A stretch of 64,000 bases of DNA, taken from NCBI GenBank assembly GCA_021234535.1, contig CM037836.1:13189111-13253110 (forward strand). Direction: 5' to 3'. Positions 12,734-24,807 of the stretch are shown piece after piece (position 1 is the stretch's first letter; every line of letters begins with the position of its first letter). The DNA is from Stichopus chloronotus (lineage: Eukaryota; Echinodermata; Holothuroidea; Aspidochirotida; Stichopodidae). The notes under the pieces were generated by a model, which saw only the letters and a list, made by a program, of their open reading frames with translations, was not told where the DNA came from and searched no databases. The position numbers and the translations under genes are program-made.

Positions 12734-13195
12734 CAGCAGTCACTATCTCTACAGATTTCTCGGGAGAGGACGCAGGCACACACCCAGCACATATATATAT
12801 GTGACTGCCAAGCAATGTTCATGTAGGGATTTGAGGGAAAGGAGTCCCTCATATCCAGAAATTTTTGGTAATTGAGATGGTAACTGATGCAAAATGGTGC
12901 CAATTAAATACAGTTCTTACTTTATTTGAAAATGGCAGTGTAGCCCATTGCCAGCATTTTCAGGGGCATAACAGAGGTTCTATGGGGGATGGCATGACTT
13001 TTTATAGGAGTTGCTACGTCAGGGTGGCAAATTCAGGGTACATGCTGCCCCCTAAACTCCATACTTGGAGAAAGACAGGATGGGAAATGTGGTTGCCATT
13101 TACAACAGACATGCCAATTATCTGAACCTACCGAGAGACTCCCTGTTTTTATCCACATCTCCTGCCCTCCCGGTTTTGTATGTTATGTTATTCAC

Positions 13196-13227
13196 CTGTT
13201 TTTGAAAGTCACGCATTTTCAACATTT
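13196..13227 (-). CDS. Candidate 32-bp internal exon (minus strand)
   Basis: The minus strand shows a strong acceptor (pyrimidine-rich CTGTTCTGGCTATTTTCAG), a 32-base open segment reading as two bases then MLKMRDFQKQ, and a donor CAG|GTGAAT. It would follow the exon at 13948-14025: that exon leaves one base (G) and this one begins AA, giving a Glu codon and an unbroken frame. The phase match is the main support. The product is unknown. Confidence 0.4.
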
Positions 13228-13947
13228 CTGAAAATAGCCAGAACAGGACAAGACTTACTTGAGCAAGTGGCCATAAATAAAATGTATAGTATGCATTAAA
13301 AATCAGATAACTGTTTACAAAATTGATAACTGTCACACGGCACTGCATAACCTCGCTATCTTTCACCAATCTCCTGATATTTTGGCTCTGCAAAATGAAA
13401 ATCTCCCTATTTTCTCCTCAGACAGGTCGATGGGTCTGCAATCGTTGAAAGGAGGATCTGTAGGACACATTCCGCATAACTTTTTGCTCTTTCTCTCTCC
13501 AAATTCGGATATAAAGTCGTCTCCTTTACATATATGTGGTACAAAAGATCCACCTGATTTTAGTTCAATTAATTAAAAGGCCTATAATCATCACCACTAG
13601 GAGAGATAATCCATACTACACCTGGAACACACAATCTAGTACATTGAATACATAAGCAGAGAGACGAGATGGACGCCCCAAGGATCCAAGCACCACGCCA
13701 GTTATTCAGCGCATACCTGGAACTGTCTAGCTATGTGGCCACTGCATGGTTTTCCACCCACAATCTCATGTGAGAATGGACCACATTAGAAAGTCCTTTT
13801 TTTCACATTACCACAATGGCTATATTGCTAGACTTTGAAATGAAAGCCCTAATTAGTGGCAGCATTTTTGCTTTTCAGAGTGGGGGGAACTTTTACTGAT
13901 AAGCCTTTCTATAAGCGTTTTTATCTTCAAACAAAACCTAAATCCAC

Positions 13948-14025
13948 CTATTTGTCCTTGAACAAATCTGGGCATTATCTCTGGATCGACGATAATAATG
14001 GTGTCGGTAGACTCAGTGATGATGG
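13948..14025 (-). CDS. Candidate 78-bp internal exon (minus strand)
   Basis: A long pyrimidine tract (rc of 14029-14060, with TCTCTCTCTGTCCTGCTGTC) ends in CAG. It is followed by 78 open bases including TESTDTIIIVDPEIMPRFVQ and a donor ATAG|GTGGAT. Exon length is a multiple of three, in at phase 1 and out at phase 1. It joins in frame to 13196-13227 about 720 bp downstream. The residue mix is protein-like, but no family is recognised. The plus strand of the same interval also has an open frame, so strand choice rests on the splice signals. Confidence 0.4.
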
Positions 14026-14867
14026 CTGACTCAGACAGCAGGACAGAGAGAGACAAAGGAGGATTGTCAGGCCAACCTGATTGGCTGATGCTCATGTAAG
14101 CGTGTGTGTCTGTGTGTCTGTGTGTGGCTCTTGAGCTGAAACAAAGAAAGGACAGACAGGCAATGTAGATCACCCCACAGACTTGACTGCCAACAGAAAG
14201 TATAATGTACAGCTTGCTTTATTAGGCAAACAGTGACCTGGGCACGCTTTCAGGAACAAAGAACACAGCTGCTGCTGCTGTTGCTGGAGTTCATAGGCTG
14301 ATGAGATTGTAACTTACATAGAACAAAGAAACACAAAGGCAATTCTGTGTTATAACTTCCCTATCAAAAAACATAGAAAAAAAGGGGAAAAAAAAAAAGA
14401 TGTGATTTGGCTATTTAATGTATAGATGCCAAGAATAGACTGGCAGAGGGAATATAAAAAGCTACAAAGTAATAAGTACCTCAAAGCTTTGAAACATGTA
14501 AACAAAAAGAGACAAGAATGGAAATCAGTACTGGGGGGAACAAAGACTTGATGCGAGAGCCACATGGCATGTACTGGGCATGCGCGACATGTTTTTACGG
14601 GCAGAAGGAAGGAAATGACATCGGTGCTTCGAACCGTCCAAAACAGACTAATCGACAAGCTGGCAAACAATTTGATTTAATGAAATCAATTCCTTGGTTG
14701 AATGTTAAAAGTGTTAATTAATGGTTTCAACAGTTATTGTTTGCATGGGACATGGGCAACCTAACATCATTTTGTGAGCAATTGGTAACACTGAAGTTCT
14801 TGTAGACCTACGTACTTTGAGAGGCCAAAGAGCTGATCAAGCAACCATTGGGCATCTGGGAAAGGGG

Positions 14868-14942
14868 GGGTTGGAGAGACAGGGAGGGGGAGAGACAGTG
14901 AGGGGAGAGACAGTGAGGGAGAAGACAGGGAGGAGGAGTGGG
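14868..14942 (+). repeat. GA-rich minisatellite
   Basis: Imperfect tandem units of about 15-17 bases, GAGAGACAGTGAGGG-like, repeated four to five times. It is purine-only on this strand over most of its length. Confidence 0.7.
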
Positions 14943-17091
14943 AGAATGGAAATGACAGAGTACAGGTGTCCAGTAATGTGACCTCTACTGGCAAAGTCTA
15001 CTAGGGAAAGGTTCTCACCCCGTTGCTGAACTGATTACTTGTGCAATTTAAGTGTCATTTGTTAATATGTAGATGGACTTACATAAGTTGGATGTTGTTT
15101 AAGTACCCCTCACTGTAAACCTACCAACTGTTACAATTATAACTGAAACGTACTAACGTTAAGACAAATCCCACTGAAAAGATTCAACGAGATACATCTC
15201 TGCAGCAATAACTATTGCGATATGAACCAATTTATGACTTTCAACTGAGGCTGTTAAAAAAGAAAAACAGAACCATTTTAGAAAATACAACAGGATCAGG
15301 GAATGTCAACAATGTCACAGTATTAAAAGTGCAGTTTTGACCTCCTAGACAAATGGTGGCTCTCCCTCCATGTCTAGCTGACAGGGAAGGAGAATTGATC
15401 TCTGGCTGTGAAAATTAAAAAATTGATCTTGCCTAAGATACGTTGATAGGCATTTTCCGAACAGAAGGAAGGCCAATGGCTTTTCATGGTTACTGTCTCC
15501 CCAACCCTCATCCCCCACAACTGTCAATTTGTTATATAGAGGTTCAACACTACAGTCAAAATATTAGCAGGCAAGTCCTACAAGGTCTTCTTTTGTTGTA
15601 AGAACAAAAATCACACAGGGGGGGACAATAACAAACAACGGAAACAAAGGAAAATCAACTGGAAAGGTCATTGTAATGAATGAATCAATCACATGTTGGA
15701 TGCAGTTTATAACCAGCTGCAAATTAAACTTATACTTTTCCTATGGACTTTGCAATTACACTGTAAAGACAACACTGACACAGGTGGATGGGATCCATCA
15801 TTTTCAAAAACCATAAGGATATTAAAGACTACCCAACATTTTCTCATTTGCATATTTAGTTGTTTGCATATTTAGTTGTTTACCATATCTTTGTCTGTTT
15901 TTTTTTTTTTTTTTTTAGTTTGTGCTTTTTTGTTTTGTTTCCTCTACATGCTGGCAGTCCTATCTGATACAGAATACCAACGGCTGTGATAATTACCTAC
16001 ACAGAAAAGAGGAGATTTACCTATGAGCTGACAATGGAGAGAAGGTAAATCATGGTCTCGGTCAAGATGTTTGTAATTTTCTTTTCTCTTTCGTGTTTCC
16101 ACACCCATCAAGTTGCTATTTTAACAGTGATCTGTTTGTCAGCTGTTTACACGTGAGCTCTGTAACCAGCCGAGTTACGCATATACTAGGATCTGTTCCT
16201 TACAAACGTCTCGGACATGCGTCAAAAATGGGGAGTAACCATGTGCAAAACACTCAATCTTTATTCATACAACACAGTTGCTTCTGTATGGAGACACACA
16301 GTCACAGCGAGGTGCCTGTTAAGGGTTCACCCTGACTGGCTGCCGTTCTCCCCGAAGAAATCGTAAGTAAATGTGAAATTTTAGGCTGTGAACTGAACGA
16401 ACCAATCTGACTGGTTTCCTCATATTTTCAAGGCAAACAGTCATCAAATGAAACAAAAGTTAAGGTAGTTGCTTACAAATGTACGAGACCCTACATAGGT
16501 TACATAGGTACGTGAGCACCCGATCCATACACACGATATCATGCATCACCTAACTTTTCCTCCGACCATAATCTAACCTTGTCAGGTCTATCAGGTACGA
16601 CACACGTCTTGAGACACGAATGTGAAACCTGACAAAACGAAAACTACAGATTTGGCGAGGTGACGCGAAGGAGTGCACACTGCAAATGTTCAATGGCAAT
16701 AATGCTGTGTTATTTTAAATGGTTCCTTTGTTTTGCAACCGAAACTGCCGTTCCACCGTCGATAAACTTGAAATAACATTCCTACTTCCTATCTTCAACA
16801 CTTTACAGGAAGAGTACAGACCACAATCTGGGAGACGATTTAATCAAATCTAGATCACTCAGTGATCAGCCTTTCATAGTGTGTGTTTGAAATGCTACAC
16901 TGCCAAACATGATCGGATTTAAATCTCAACCTCACCTTTGCTTGTAGTAAGTTACCCGACGGTTCCCTCTGTTGGCATTTCATCAACATGCAAAAACCTA
17001 TGCTCTACAGGTTGGGGATGAAAAACAATGTCTCATGTGGAATAGGTATCCCTTTTACTATGGCATCATATCAAATTTTTTCTTCTTAAAG

Positions 17092-17154
17092 GACATTTTC
17101 AAGCTTACCAATCTTGGCATGGTACATGAAAGTACAGATGTTATGTTGAGACAG
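17092..17154 (+). CDS. Candidate 63-bp internal exon (plus strand)
   Basis: The acceptor is TTTTTTCTTCTTAAAG, then 21 whole codons reading DIFKLTNLGMVHESTDVMLR plus Gln, then a consensus donor CAG|GTAAGT. Both splice signals and phase 0 at both ends make it the best-formed small exon on the plus strand. It lies between minus-strand candidates at 13948 and 17821, so either the strands carry nested genes or one set is spurious. The product is unknown. Confidence 0.42.
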
Positions 17155-17820
17155 GTAAGTGAGGAGTGAAGTAGACAGGAGAACATGGGTACTAGTGAGA
17201 GAAACTTTAAAAACACTTGTCTGAGCTGTCTTCTTCCAAACTGAGCTGTCTTTAACTTGCATCCGGCAAAGATGAGCACATTCTGATATTGTGATCACAA
17301 ATCCCTTGATTTGAAAAAAAGTTTCAACTTTTCAAAATTTTCCTTGAAAGGAGTGCAAGGAAAATTTGCATAAGGCAAAGACTCTGCAAACTGAATGTGG
17401 TGGTGCCATTTTAGGCCCAAATTTCCGTTCTTCAAGGCTGTCCATAATCTTTGCCACATGCTACCTACACGATGGCTCACTGGGAGAAAGATGTTACGTA
17501 GCGAACTCTTTACAGTACCTTTTACCATCCTTACAGAACAAATTCAAGAGATCTATGTGGGACCAAGCTTTCGATATTAGACACACAGCATTACATAAAT
17601 GTGGAATGAAGAGATAGTGCACCTACCCACACAGGGCACTCACTACCACATAATATCAGTGTACATAGGAAGCTCGATTTAGCCAGCTGGTTGGCTGGTC
17701 TGTCTCAGGTAACTGATAAGAATTTGCAAGTGAGACAGAGTGGGGGCCAAGGATGGTGATAACAAAGTAGCTGGCAGTTGGTGGTCACAGGGTATTGTGA
17801 CAGAGCGTTACCTTGATTAC

Positions 17821-17989
17821 CATTTTAGCAACAATATGGCGTCCATGGCATCAAAGTCATACAGGCGAAGGGTGTCGGCTGGACAACACTCAAATTCATA
17901 CCACATCTGAACTACAAAGTAAAATGCAAAGTCCATGCCATCACACAGCTGGCAAATAATGTTAGAAACAAATTGTGAGTCGGAGAAAC
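17821..17989 (-). CDS. Candidate 169-bp internal exon (minus strand)
   Basis: From an acceptor GTAAGGTAG the minus strand is open for 55 codons, rich in Asp, Phe and Cys, with DGMDFAFYFVVQMWYEFECC followed by PADTLRLYDFDAMDAILLLK. It ends at ATG|GTAATC. Two bases enter and two leave, so it needs a following exon that begins with one base. This is one of the longer and most protein-like stretches outside repeats. I cannot name the family. The donor is only fair, and reading through it meets a stop at once, consistent with an exon end there. Confidence 0.45.
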
Positions 17990-19616
17990 CTACCTTACAA
18001 TAACAGATCGTTGCACATTAACTTGATGTTACACTTCAAGGGGTTGTCTACATTGGTGGAACCAAAAATATGTAGCTGTTAACCCAAGTGTGGTCACCTG
18101 CCATATTTTTACACTCCATTTACAGCTTCCTGGAGGTAAAATTAACATTTCACCAGGAGTGTGAGAACTACTCACTACAAAACAAAACCTTCTGAATACC
18201 TTTAGAAAACTATAAAAAAAAAAACCCCAAACAAAACAAAACAAAGAAGGGTCTGTGAGATAATGCTTTAGCGTAGTCTAACAGTATTAACTTACGCAAT
18301 GTGCGAGAGGAAGATTTGTATTCATTCTTTTAGTAATGTCGACTAAACATACTGTAGTGCAGTGGGAGAATCTTTTACATGAGACATTGCCTCCGTACTG
18401 CAAGTACACTGAATTCTTTTGAGAGACATTAAACATTCGGTCAAGCGGTATGATTCAGGATGCAGTCTAGCCTCACCACCAAACTTAAAATCACTAGCAG
18501 TTGAAACCTTTGCAGAAGACACTTTTCCCTCTTTTTCTCCTGCGTATGTGACAAAGTTCAAAACATTGGTTAATGATTGATAACATTATTTGCTTTTGAC
18601 AAATATGTGGTTCAAAATTTAAATACTACCTCCAGGAAAAGAATACCGATAACAATAAAAGCAGATAATTTCAAATTTTGAAATGATTTAGCTGATTAGA
18701 AGATCCATACAGGTTGCTATAGTCCTTAGTCACTTTAACATCGAAACTAAATCTTGCGTACTGCATGCTCGGTCCAACTGCACCTTGTCGACTTAGTGGT
18801 CATAATCCCTCTTGCAAGATCAAAATCTTCTATTCAACACAACTCACTGGCATGAGTATTTACAAGATGACTAATACTTGCCGGAGCATAGAGGGCGTGT
18901 CGATAGCACTTTTTTCTCTTATTTCGTTCTGTATTGATGTTGTGCAGGGTTGAACAATGCATTAGTGTAGGCAAGGGACTAAGTACATACGTCTACACTG
19001 TGGATATTTATGATACTTCAGCTGAGAGACGTCTGCTCACAAAGCAGTGCATACAAGAACAGCACATTTTCTTACCACCCACAGATCATGAAAGACGCAG
19101 TGTGGGTCCACTGGAAAGGTCTGTGTTACATACAGCTCTTACCCAGCGACAGAGGGGGGGGGGGCTGCTGTGTCATGGAGCAAGACATGGACAAGTGAAT
19201 GCCACTGGCCACAGATAACGTCCATTTCCAGACGACGGTGTGTCCCCGTTAATGTGTGCCTCATGTCTATGTTGATATCTCACCTTTTACTTTGATTTCT
19301 GTTAAAGCTTACGGTTTGACCGCATCAACAAAATCCAAACCAAGTCAACCACCTCTACGCAGTGATAACGATGTTACCAAATGTAGCACCATGAATCACA
19401 CAGATGCATAAAGTCGCTGCTGAGCACAGCCAACACTGAAGCGAGCTTCACATGTTAATGAGACTTGAAGAACTGCTAAAACTCACAACATGTGCTCCTT
19501 GTTTTGGGGTCCCACATACCTTGTGGGGTTATGAGATTGAGGTTTTTGGAATGAATGTTTGTTTGCCTTGAGCATGTAATACAATCAACCACACAGAGCT
19601 AAAATCCCCAAAACTT

Positions 19617-19729
19617 CCTGGTTTGGAAATTCGCTAGTGATGTACTCACCTCATAATACCGTATTGACCATAGTCTAGCATCTGGCACTTTTGTGGGTGT
19701 GTATCTGGTCACCACCCTTCAGTAATTGA
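19617..19729 (+). repeat. D repeat, copy 1
   Basis: Shares GGAAATTCGCTAG, TGTACTCACCTCATA, CCGTATTGACCATAGTCTAG and GTATCTGGTCACCACCCTTC with the three other D copies. The internal TG run is short here. See the composite entry for its linkage to U. Confidence 0.8.
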
Positions 19730-20410
19730 GAGGCCTTTTGGACTTGCAGGAGAGTTTCTTGTAGGACTACTAAAACTTATAACATGTGCTTCCTTGTTTT
19801 GGGGTTCCATATATCTTGTGGGGTTATGAGATCGTGGTTTTTTGGAATAAATATTTGTTTGCCTTGAGCATGCAATGCAAGCATCCACACAAAGCTAGAA
19901 TAATGAAACCTGGTTGACTCGCTCATTTAAAAGTTGTCCAAATATGATCTCTGTACACATTCTCTTACAAGACGACTGACATGTAACATTTGTGTTCATT
20001 TTGAATGCAACTTCACAACACACATCAGTCTCTTTCGTTCAGTGCTGAATCTATCGACATGAATGTACCAAATGTCATGTAACTCTGTCTACATTCAACT
20101 GGCAAGCAACAGTGCCAGCAGATCGTGCACTGTCTCATGTGTCTCGGCAATCACGAAGCCGAAGGACAGACATTTATTTTGATGATCCTAGCTGTTTGGA
20201 AAATTCAGTCAGAAAAGTGGAGTGTACAGAGAAGAAACTGATTTGAAGAATCTGAGGAATTCAAAAGTTTACATCATTTCTCTTTCACAATGATATCCAA
20301 CACACAGATGAAAAAAAAAAAAAGGACATTCCTCTTGAACATTATTTTGCTTTTGTTGGCTCGGCCTTGGCCTTTTTAAGTGTTTCAAAACATTCCTAGT
20401 TCAACATACC

Positions 20411-20450
20411 CACAGATACCATGTGATCATTGGATCACATGGTATCTGTG
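20411..20450. repeat. Perfect 18-bp hairpin, 4-nt loop
   Basis: CACAGATACCATGTGATC, then ATTG, then GATCACATGGTATCTGTG. The arms are exact inverse copies with no mismatch and are followed by a G12 run at 20455-20466. Perfect arms imply a recent origin or active correction. The stem is shorter than a typical animal microRNA precursor, so no RNA gene is claimed. Confidence 0.9.
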
Positions 20451-20804
20451 CGGTGGGGGGGGGGGACACGCTGACACCTCAGGATCTGACTCCACTTTAA
20501 GCAACCATTTTGTGTTGGGAGAAGTCTTTTCAAGCCTAAATAAAAACGTAACGACACATCTAAACGTTAATGTTAGAGTTATTCAATGATGGCTGCTCAT
20601 GATTCAGTTTAAACCTTGTACAACACAATTTTTTCAACAATGAAAATATAAGTTTGGAATTGTGCATATGATTCATGCAAAGTGAGTCCATTCGTGGGAT
20701 GACACATGCCTCAGAATCTAATATAAATACCACAACTAATACTTTGCTGCTATTGTTCTTGGTCCACAACAAACAGACGAATAGCTTATCGTTCTGCTAC
20801 ATTT

Positions 20805-20930
20805 AGAGAATTCGCCAGTGACGTACTCACCTCACATAACCTAGGCATTACCGTATTGACCATGGTCTAGCATCTGGCAATTTTGGGCGTGTGTGTGTGT
20901 ATCTGGTCACCACCCTTCCGTAACTGAAAG
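20805..20930 (+). repeat. D repeat, copy 2
   Basis: Starts GAGAATTCGCCAGTGACG and carries the CCGTATTGACCATGGTCTAG core, a (GT) run at about 20890-20900 and the CACCACCCTTCCGTAA end. It runs directly into a U block. Confidence 0.85.
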
Positions 20931-21522
20931 GCCTTTTGGACTTGCAGGGAAGTTTCTTGTGGGACTACTAAAACTTGTAAACACATGCTCCTTGTTTTGG
21001 GGTTCCATATACCTTGTGGAGTTATGGGATCGTGGTATTTGGAGTAAATGTTTGTTTGCCTGTGTCGTATTTTAATTAATTCACTATGACAGGCTTCCTC
21101 AATTACATTCGATCAAGCACCATACTGTGAAATTATGTGAACGTAATGTGCCACCAATCACTACCCTGGTGAGTTTTAAGAGGGTGCCCTCTCCCCTTTT
21201 ACCGAGGGTTCGTACATGGAGGGGATTAAGACAACTTGCTATTTGATGCCACTTTGCCAACTCTGTGAACTTAAAGACAAAAACTCACACCCCAGACAGT
21301 TTCAATTCTCCCAACCACCTACCTCTAGTCCCTCACTCAGCCTGTCTTAAATTTCTCCACACGTGTAATCAAAACAACGGATCCCTGTGTACGTTGTGTA
21401 ATGCGAGCTGCTCTGCATCTTTGGAATTTGCTGTCAATCTAAGAGTACTGTAACTTAGAACCAGTTGAGAATTTTCCTTTCTGGGAAGTAAAAATATAGC
21501 TTAGGGTGATGCGTTACAGCCT

Positions 21523-21874
21523 TTAAAGGGAAATAGGGCGTTTAGAATACACCAACATGACATACAAAAGACATAGCTTTAGTCATTGTTTAACCATTCA
21601 GTCTCATCAATAAACACCTGTCAAAGCTTCATCTCCTCAAAACATTATGCATGTGATGAGTAACAGAAGATGCATCATTTAAATTTGGAAAAGTTTGGGT
21701 GAACAAATTGGTGTTGAGCAACAAATAACTGAGTTTCTATCTGTGAGAAACTTATTTCTTGAAAAGAAGGCTACTGTCCTTCCTTATTTTGAATAATCTA
21801 TCATTCTGCATCCACAAACATTGGTTTTAATAATATGGATGTTTTCTGTAAACAAACGCCCTATTTCCCTTTAA
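21523..21874 (-). mobile_element. MITE family A, copy 4 (complete, clean ends)
   Basis: A 352-bp element with TTAA at both edges. Its ends AGGGAAATAGGGCGTTT and AAACGCCCTATTTCCCT are an exact 17-bp inverted pair. This is the reference copy for the family. It is reverse relative to copies at 4676 and 7835. No open frame spans it. Confidence 0.92.
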
Positions 21875-23721
21875 TGATCCTTTGTGAGACAAATGATAAC
21901 CAACACAATCAACGGTGCACATATTTGTTTTCACTGAACAATTTCAGATCTTAATTGTATCGTCATTTGACTAACCTACATGCAAGTATGCACGGTACAA
22001 TCTTCACGTAGTTGTAGGCAAAATGGGGAAATGGCATTAAAAATCAGCTGTTGAAACCCTCTTAACACAGCAACCATTACCTATTGAATTTTTTCGTTTC
22101 AGACGAGGTTCAGAGGCAAAATGGAGCATCATTTGTCCCTTTTTCTGGACAAAATTTTACCACAGAATGTCCAGGTTTTTTGGTAATTCTGTTTCAATAT
22201 TCCTGCAATACTGTTGCACAACAATCCAAATCGCACTTGCACAATGTAGGTGGTGTGCATGCAGCTTTTTGAGGCGTGTTTTCTACAGGTTTGGAAAATG
22301 GTCACAAGTTGTAAAACAATGCAAAATGATGCAAAAACTGTTTTGAAGTCAAGAACAAAACAAAACAATGAAGCCTGGAGGTTGATTGTGCCCCACTGAC
22401 CAATAAGACATTACAGATGCAACATTCCAGAGGGGCCAACTAAAAGCTTCTGCAAGCTGGCCTCGGGTAACTACGGTCTAAAACAAAACAACGTTGTGAT
22501 CAGAGCTCTAGCTAGACCGGCCAGTGACAGCCAGCTATGGCCGGCAATGGCGCTTGCCATCAAAGACATAAAGAACAAATGACATATTCCCAGCTGGCAC
22601 AGGCTTTTCTGAAAATTTGGTGAACAACATTTTAAAATTCATAGAAATATTGTGAAAAAGTTTAGATCAAAAATATGAAGACTGCTCCATCTCATCATGT
22701 GCTACATGTAAGAGAGATTTACAAAGAGGCAGGGTCATCCCCCCTCTCCCAGGACAGTGTTCACACTGACAAAGCAATACAGCTGCAGCCACTCACACTG
22801 CACTATGGGTCATGATAAAAGATAATGAAGTTACAATGGCCATAAAATTAATGACCTTGGACTTGTCTGCAGACACTATAGTCTTCTTTTTCAAACCATT
22901 GTGTTACATATTTTGGTAACAGACTATATCTTCACACAACTGTAAACATTCTATGAGGGATAGATGTTTGCTATAGAATGAGGAGAGGCTAAGTATTGTT
23001 TGTTTGCTGAAAGATCAAAGCATAGCAGTGAGTCACTTAAACTAATGTGTTGTGATATCATGCTTAATTTCTTGTGCCGCTCCCCTACATCCCAAAATAG
23101 CTCCTTGCTGTAAAAGCATGTGAAGGAATTGCGACCACACATAGACTATATCTGCACACAGCCTAAATGAGCTGTAGCCATGAGAGTTAAACATGTTCAC
23201 ACAAACCTGAGTATGTAAGATTGGTTTTAAACCTTTCTTGTTGCCAGCTTCTGTAATGTTTTGCTCATGCAAGCCTAGAGGCTGGTCAGACTCCTGGGGG
23301 GGTCAATGCAGTTATAGTGGGGTGTTACCCACTAGCAAATGTGACTTCACGTCGACTTTTTTTTAACCAAAAAATTCTAGGTGGTCAAAAAATGTCAAGG
23401 TGCCCTGTCCCCCCACCACCCCTGTTGCATGGATTATATGGCTTGTTTCCCTCCAGACCTTTGAATGGTATAAAATTGAAACCACAGAAACAGCTTTTTA
23501 CCCACTGTAGTGTACAGTATATGACAATGCAAGTTTCAACTAGAGCAGCGATGCTGCAGTTGCTCAACCCTTCTGATGTTCGGAAGTGTCCAGTTGAAAA
23601 TCAATTTGGAACACATCTATGGTCCTAACATCGTTCATACTGTACACAAACTCATGTTGGGCTGGCCAGCACATAAACACTGTTGACCTAGCAATTAACT
23701 TTCGCAGCTGGACCGTTTCAG

Positions 23722-23756
23722 CAGGGAGTTGCTATTTGACAAACAGCAACTCCCTG
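23722..23756. repeat. 12-bp hairpin with 11-nt loop
   Basis: CAGGGAGTTGCT and AGCAACTCCCTG are exact inverse arms around an 11-base loop that itself contains TTTG/CAAA. It is a single copy in the window, about 100 bp left of the hAT-type element. Confidence 0.7.
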
Positions 23757-23855
23757 GTTTCAGGGATAAATCCTAGCTATATCACACTGCCCAAAGGGGA
23801 CAGGGATAGGGATCAGAAAGTAGACTTCTAGTACATGCCACCAGTTTGTGCAGGG

Positions 23856-24807
23856 CAGTGGCATAACCAGAGGGGGTTGTCAAATGTCTGATTGTCCCCT
23901 CCCACTACCCCCAATGAAATTGGTGAGTAAAAAAAATAGTGGATGAACCACACCATGCATTTTTTAAAGAGGCTCATTGAGTTGTTGCCTGAAATTCAGT
24001 AAATTTATCTACACCCGTCAAGTTTCCTTCACATACAAGTGACAAATGGTCAAACTAAGAAGATCCCAATGTTTCAATGGAACATTAATGAGTAAGTAAT
24101 TAATGATTTAATTTGGTTTATGAAAATTCATGACGAGACACTTTCCACACTAGTACTACATTCACACGCACACAACCAGTGCAACTAACAGTCAAAAATT
24201 TGAAAATTTTGACAGTTTTCATAACTGTTGGATGTGAAACTTGACTAATTATGCTAATTGTAAGTATTGTCATGTGTTTATGTCCTTCAAAACCACCACA
24301 AACTTTACTGATGTCAACTCAATGAGTGACCCTTTAAGTAAATGCTGCTAAGTCCTGTGGAGTCTAATATTGATTCCGTAATAAACAAATTAATGAAAAG
24401 AAAAGAATCTCGTATGATGAAATATGAAGGCTTTTGTTGAGTAATAAGAATGTTGCATCTCTACTTAATGAACCCCTCTGTAAGTGCCTGAATACATTAA
24501 TTTAAACTGAACTAAACTAGCACTATTGATGTCATCAAAAATTAATCAACAATTTCTTTTTGTGGCTTTCACTCACAACCCTTGCAGAGACTGACCTTTT
24601 GGAAGTGTAAATTTCTAAATGTGGTTTGTCAAAAATGAAGAATATTTGGCCACAATTGACAAGGTCTGGGAGGTTGGGAACTGCCAATTCCTGCACTATG
24701 AGAGGAACTTCTGGCAAAATTTTAGTGTTATGCTACACTACACTTAGAAAGTGCCATAATCACTTGTCTCCCCCTCTCCTTAAATAAAAAGTCTGGTTAT
24801 GCCACTG
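23856..24807. mobile_element. hAT-type non-autonomous element with perfect 8-bp TSD
   Basis: The ends CAGTGGCATAACCAGA and TCTGGTTATGCCACTG are an exact 16-bp inverted pair. They are flanked by identical GTGCAGGG at 23848-23855 and 24808-24815. A CAG-initial terminus with 8-bp duplication is characteristic of hAT elements. The 952 bp carry no transposase and include a MITE B (23964-24337), so the hAT element inserted first; without it the element would be about 575 bp. Confidence 0.92.
23964..24337. mobile_element. MITE family B, copy 2 (nested in hAT element)
   Basis: 374 bp from TTAA to TTAA with ends AGAGGCTCATTGAGTTG and CAACTCAATGAGTGACCCT (the latter with a two-base insertion). The internal palindromic AAAATTTGAAAATTTT-like segment and TTGACTAATTATGC block match copy 1 read in reverse. 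Confidence 0.88.

Larger units (their letters stand above)
19468..21061 (+). repeat. Composite repeat region: U-D-U ... D-U
   Basis: A block U of about 130-170 bp (starting near ACTAAAACTTATAACATGTG, containing CCTTGTTTTGGGGTTCCATA and ATGTTTGTTTGCC) occurs at 19468-19605, 19730-19904 and 20931-21061. The second and third copies each directly follow a D repeat (19617-19729, 20805-20930). The roughly 900 bp between copies two and three is unrelated. This indicates duplication of a D+U segment, with U1 left as a partial unit. Confidence 0.75.

Noticed and set aside
12961..12980. CAGGGGCATAACAGAGG, another hAT-like left end
   Set aside because: A possible AGCATTTT duplication exists at 13860, but the sequence before it is not an inverse terminus, so no element is called.
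18343..18561. Minus-strand 72-codon frame with a GTAAGT at 18291-18296
   Set aside because: A stop lies between the open frame and the donor, so the two cannot belong to one exon in that frame.
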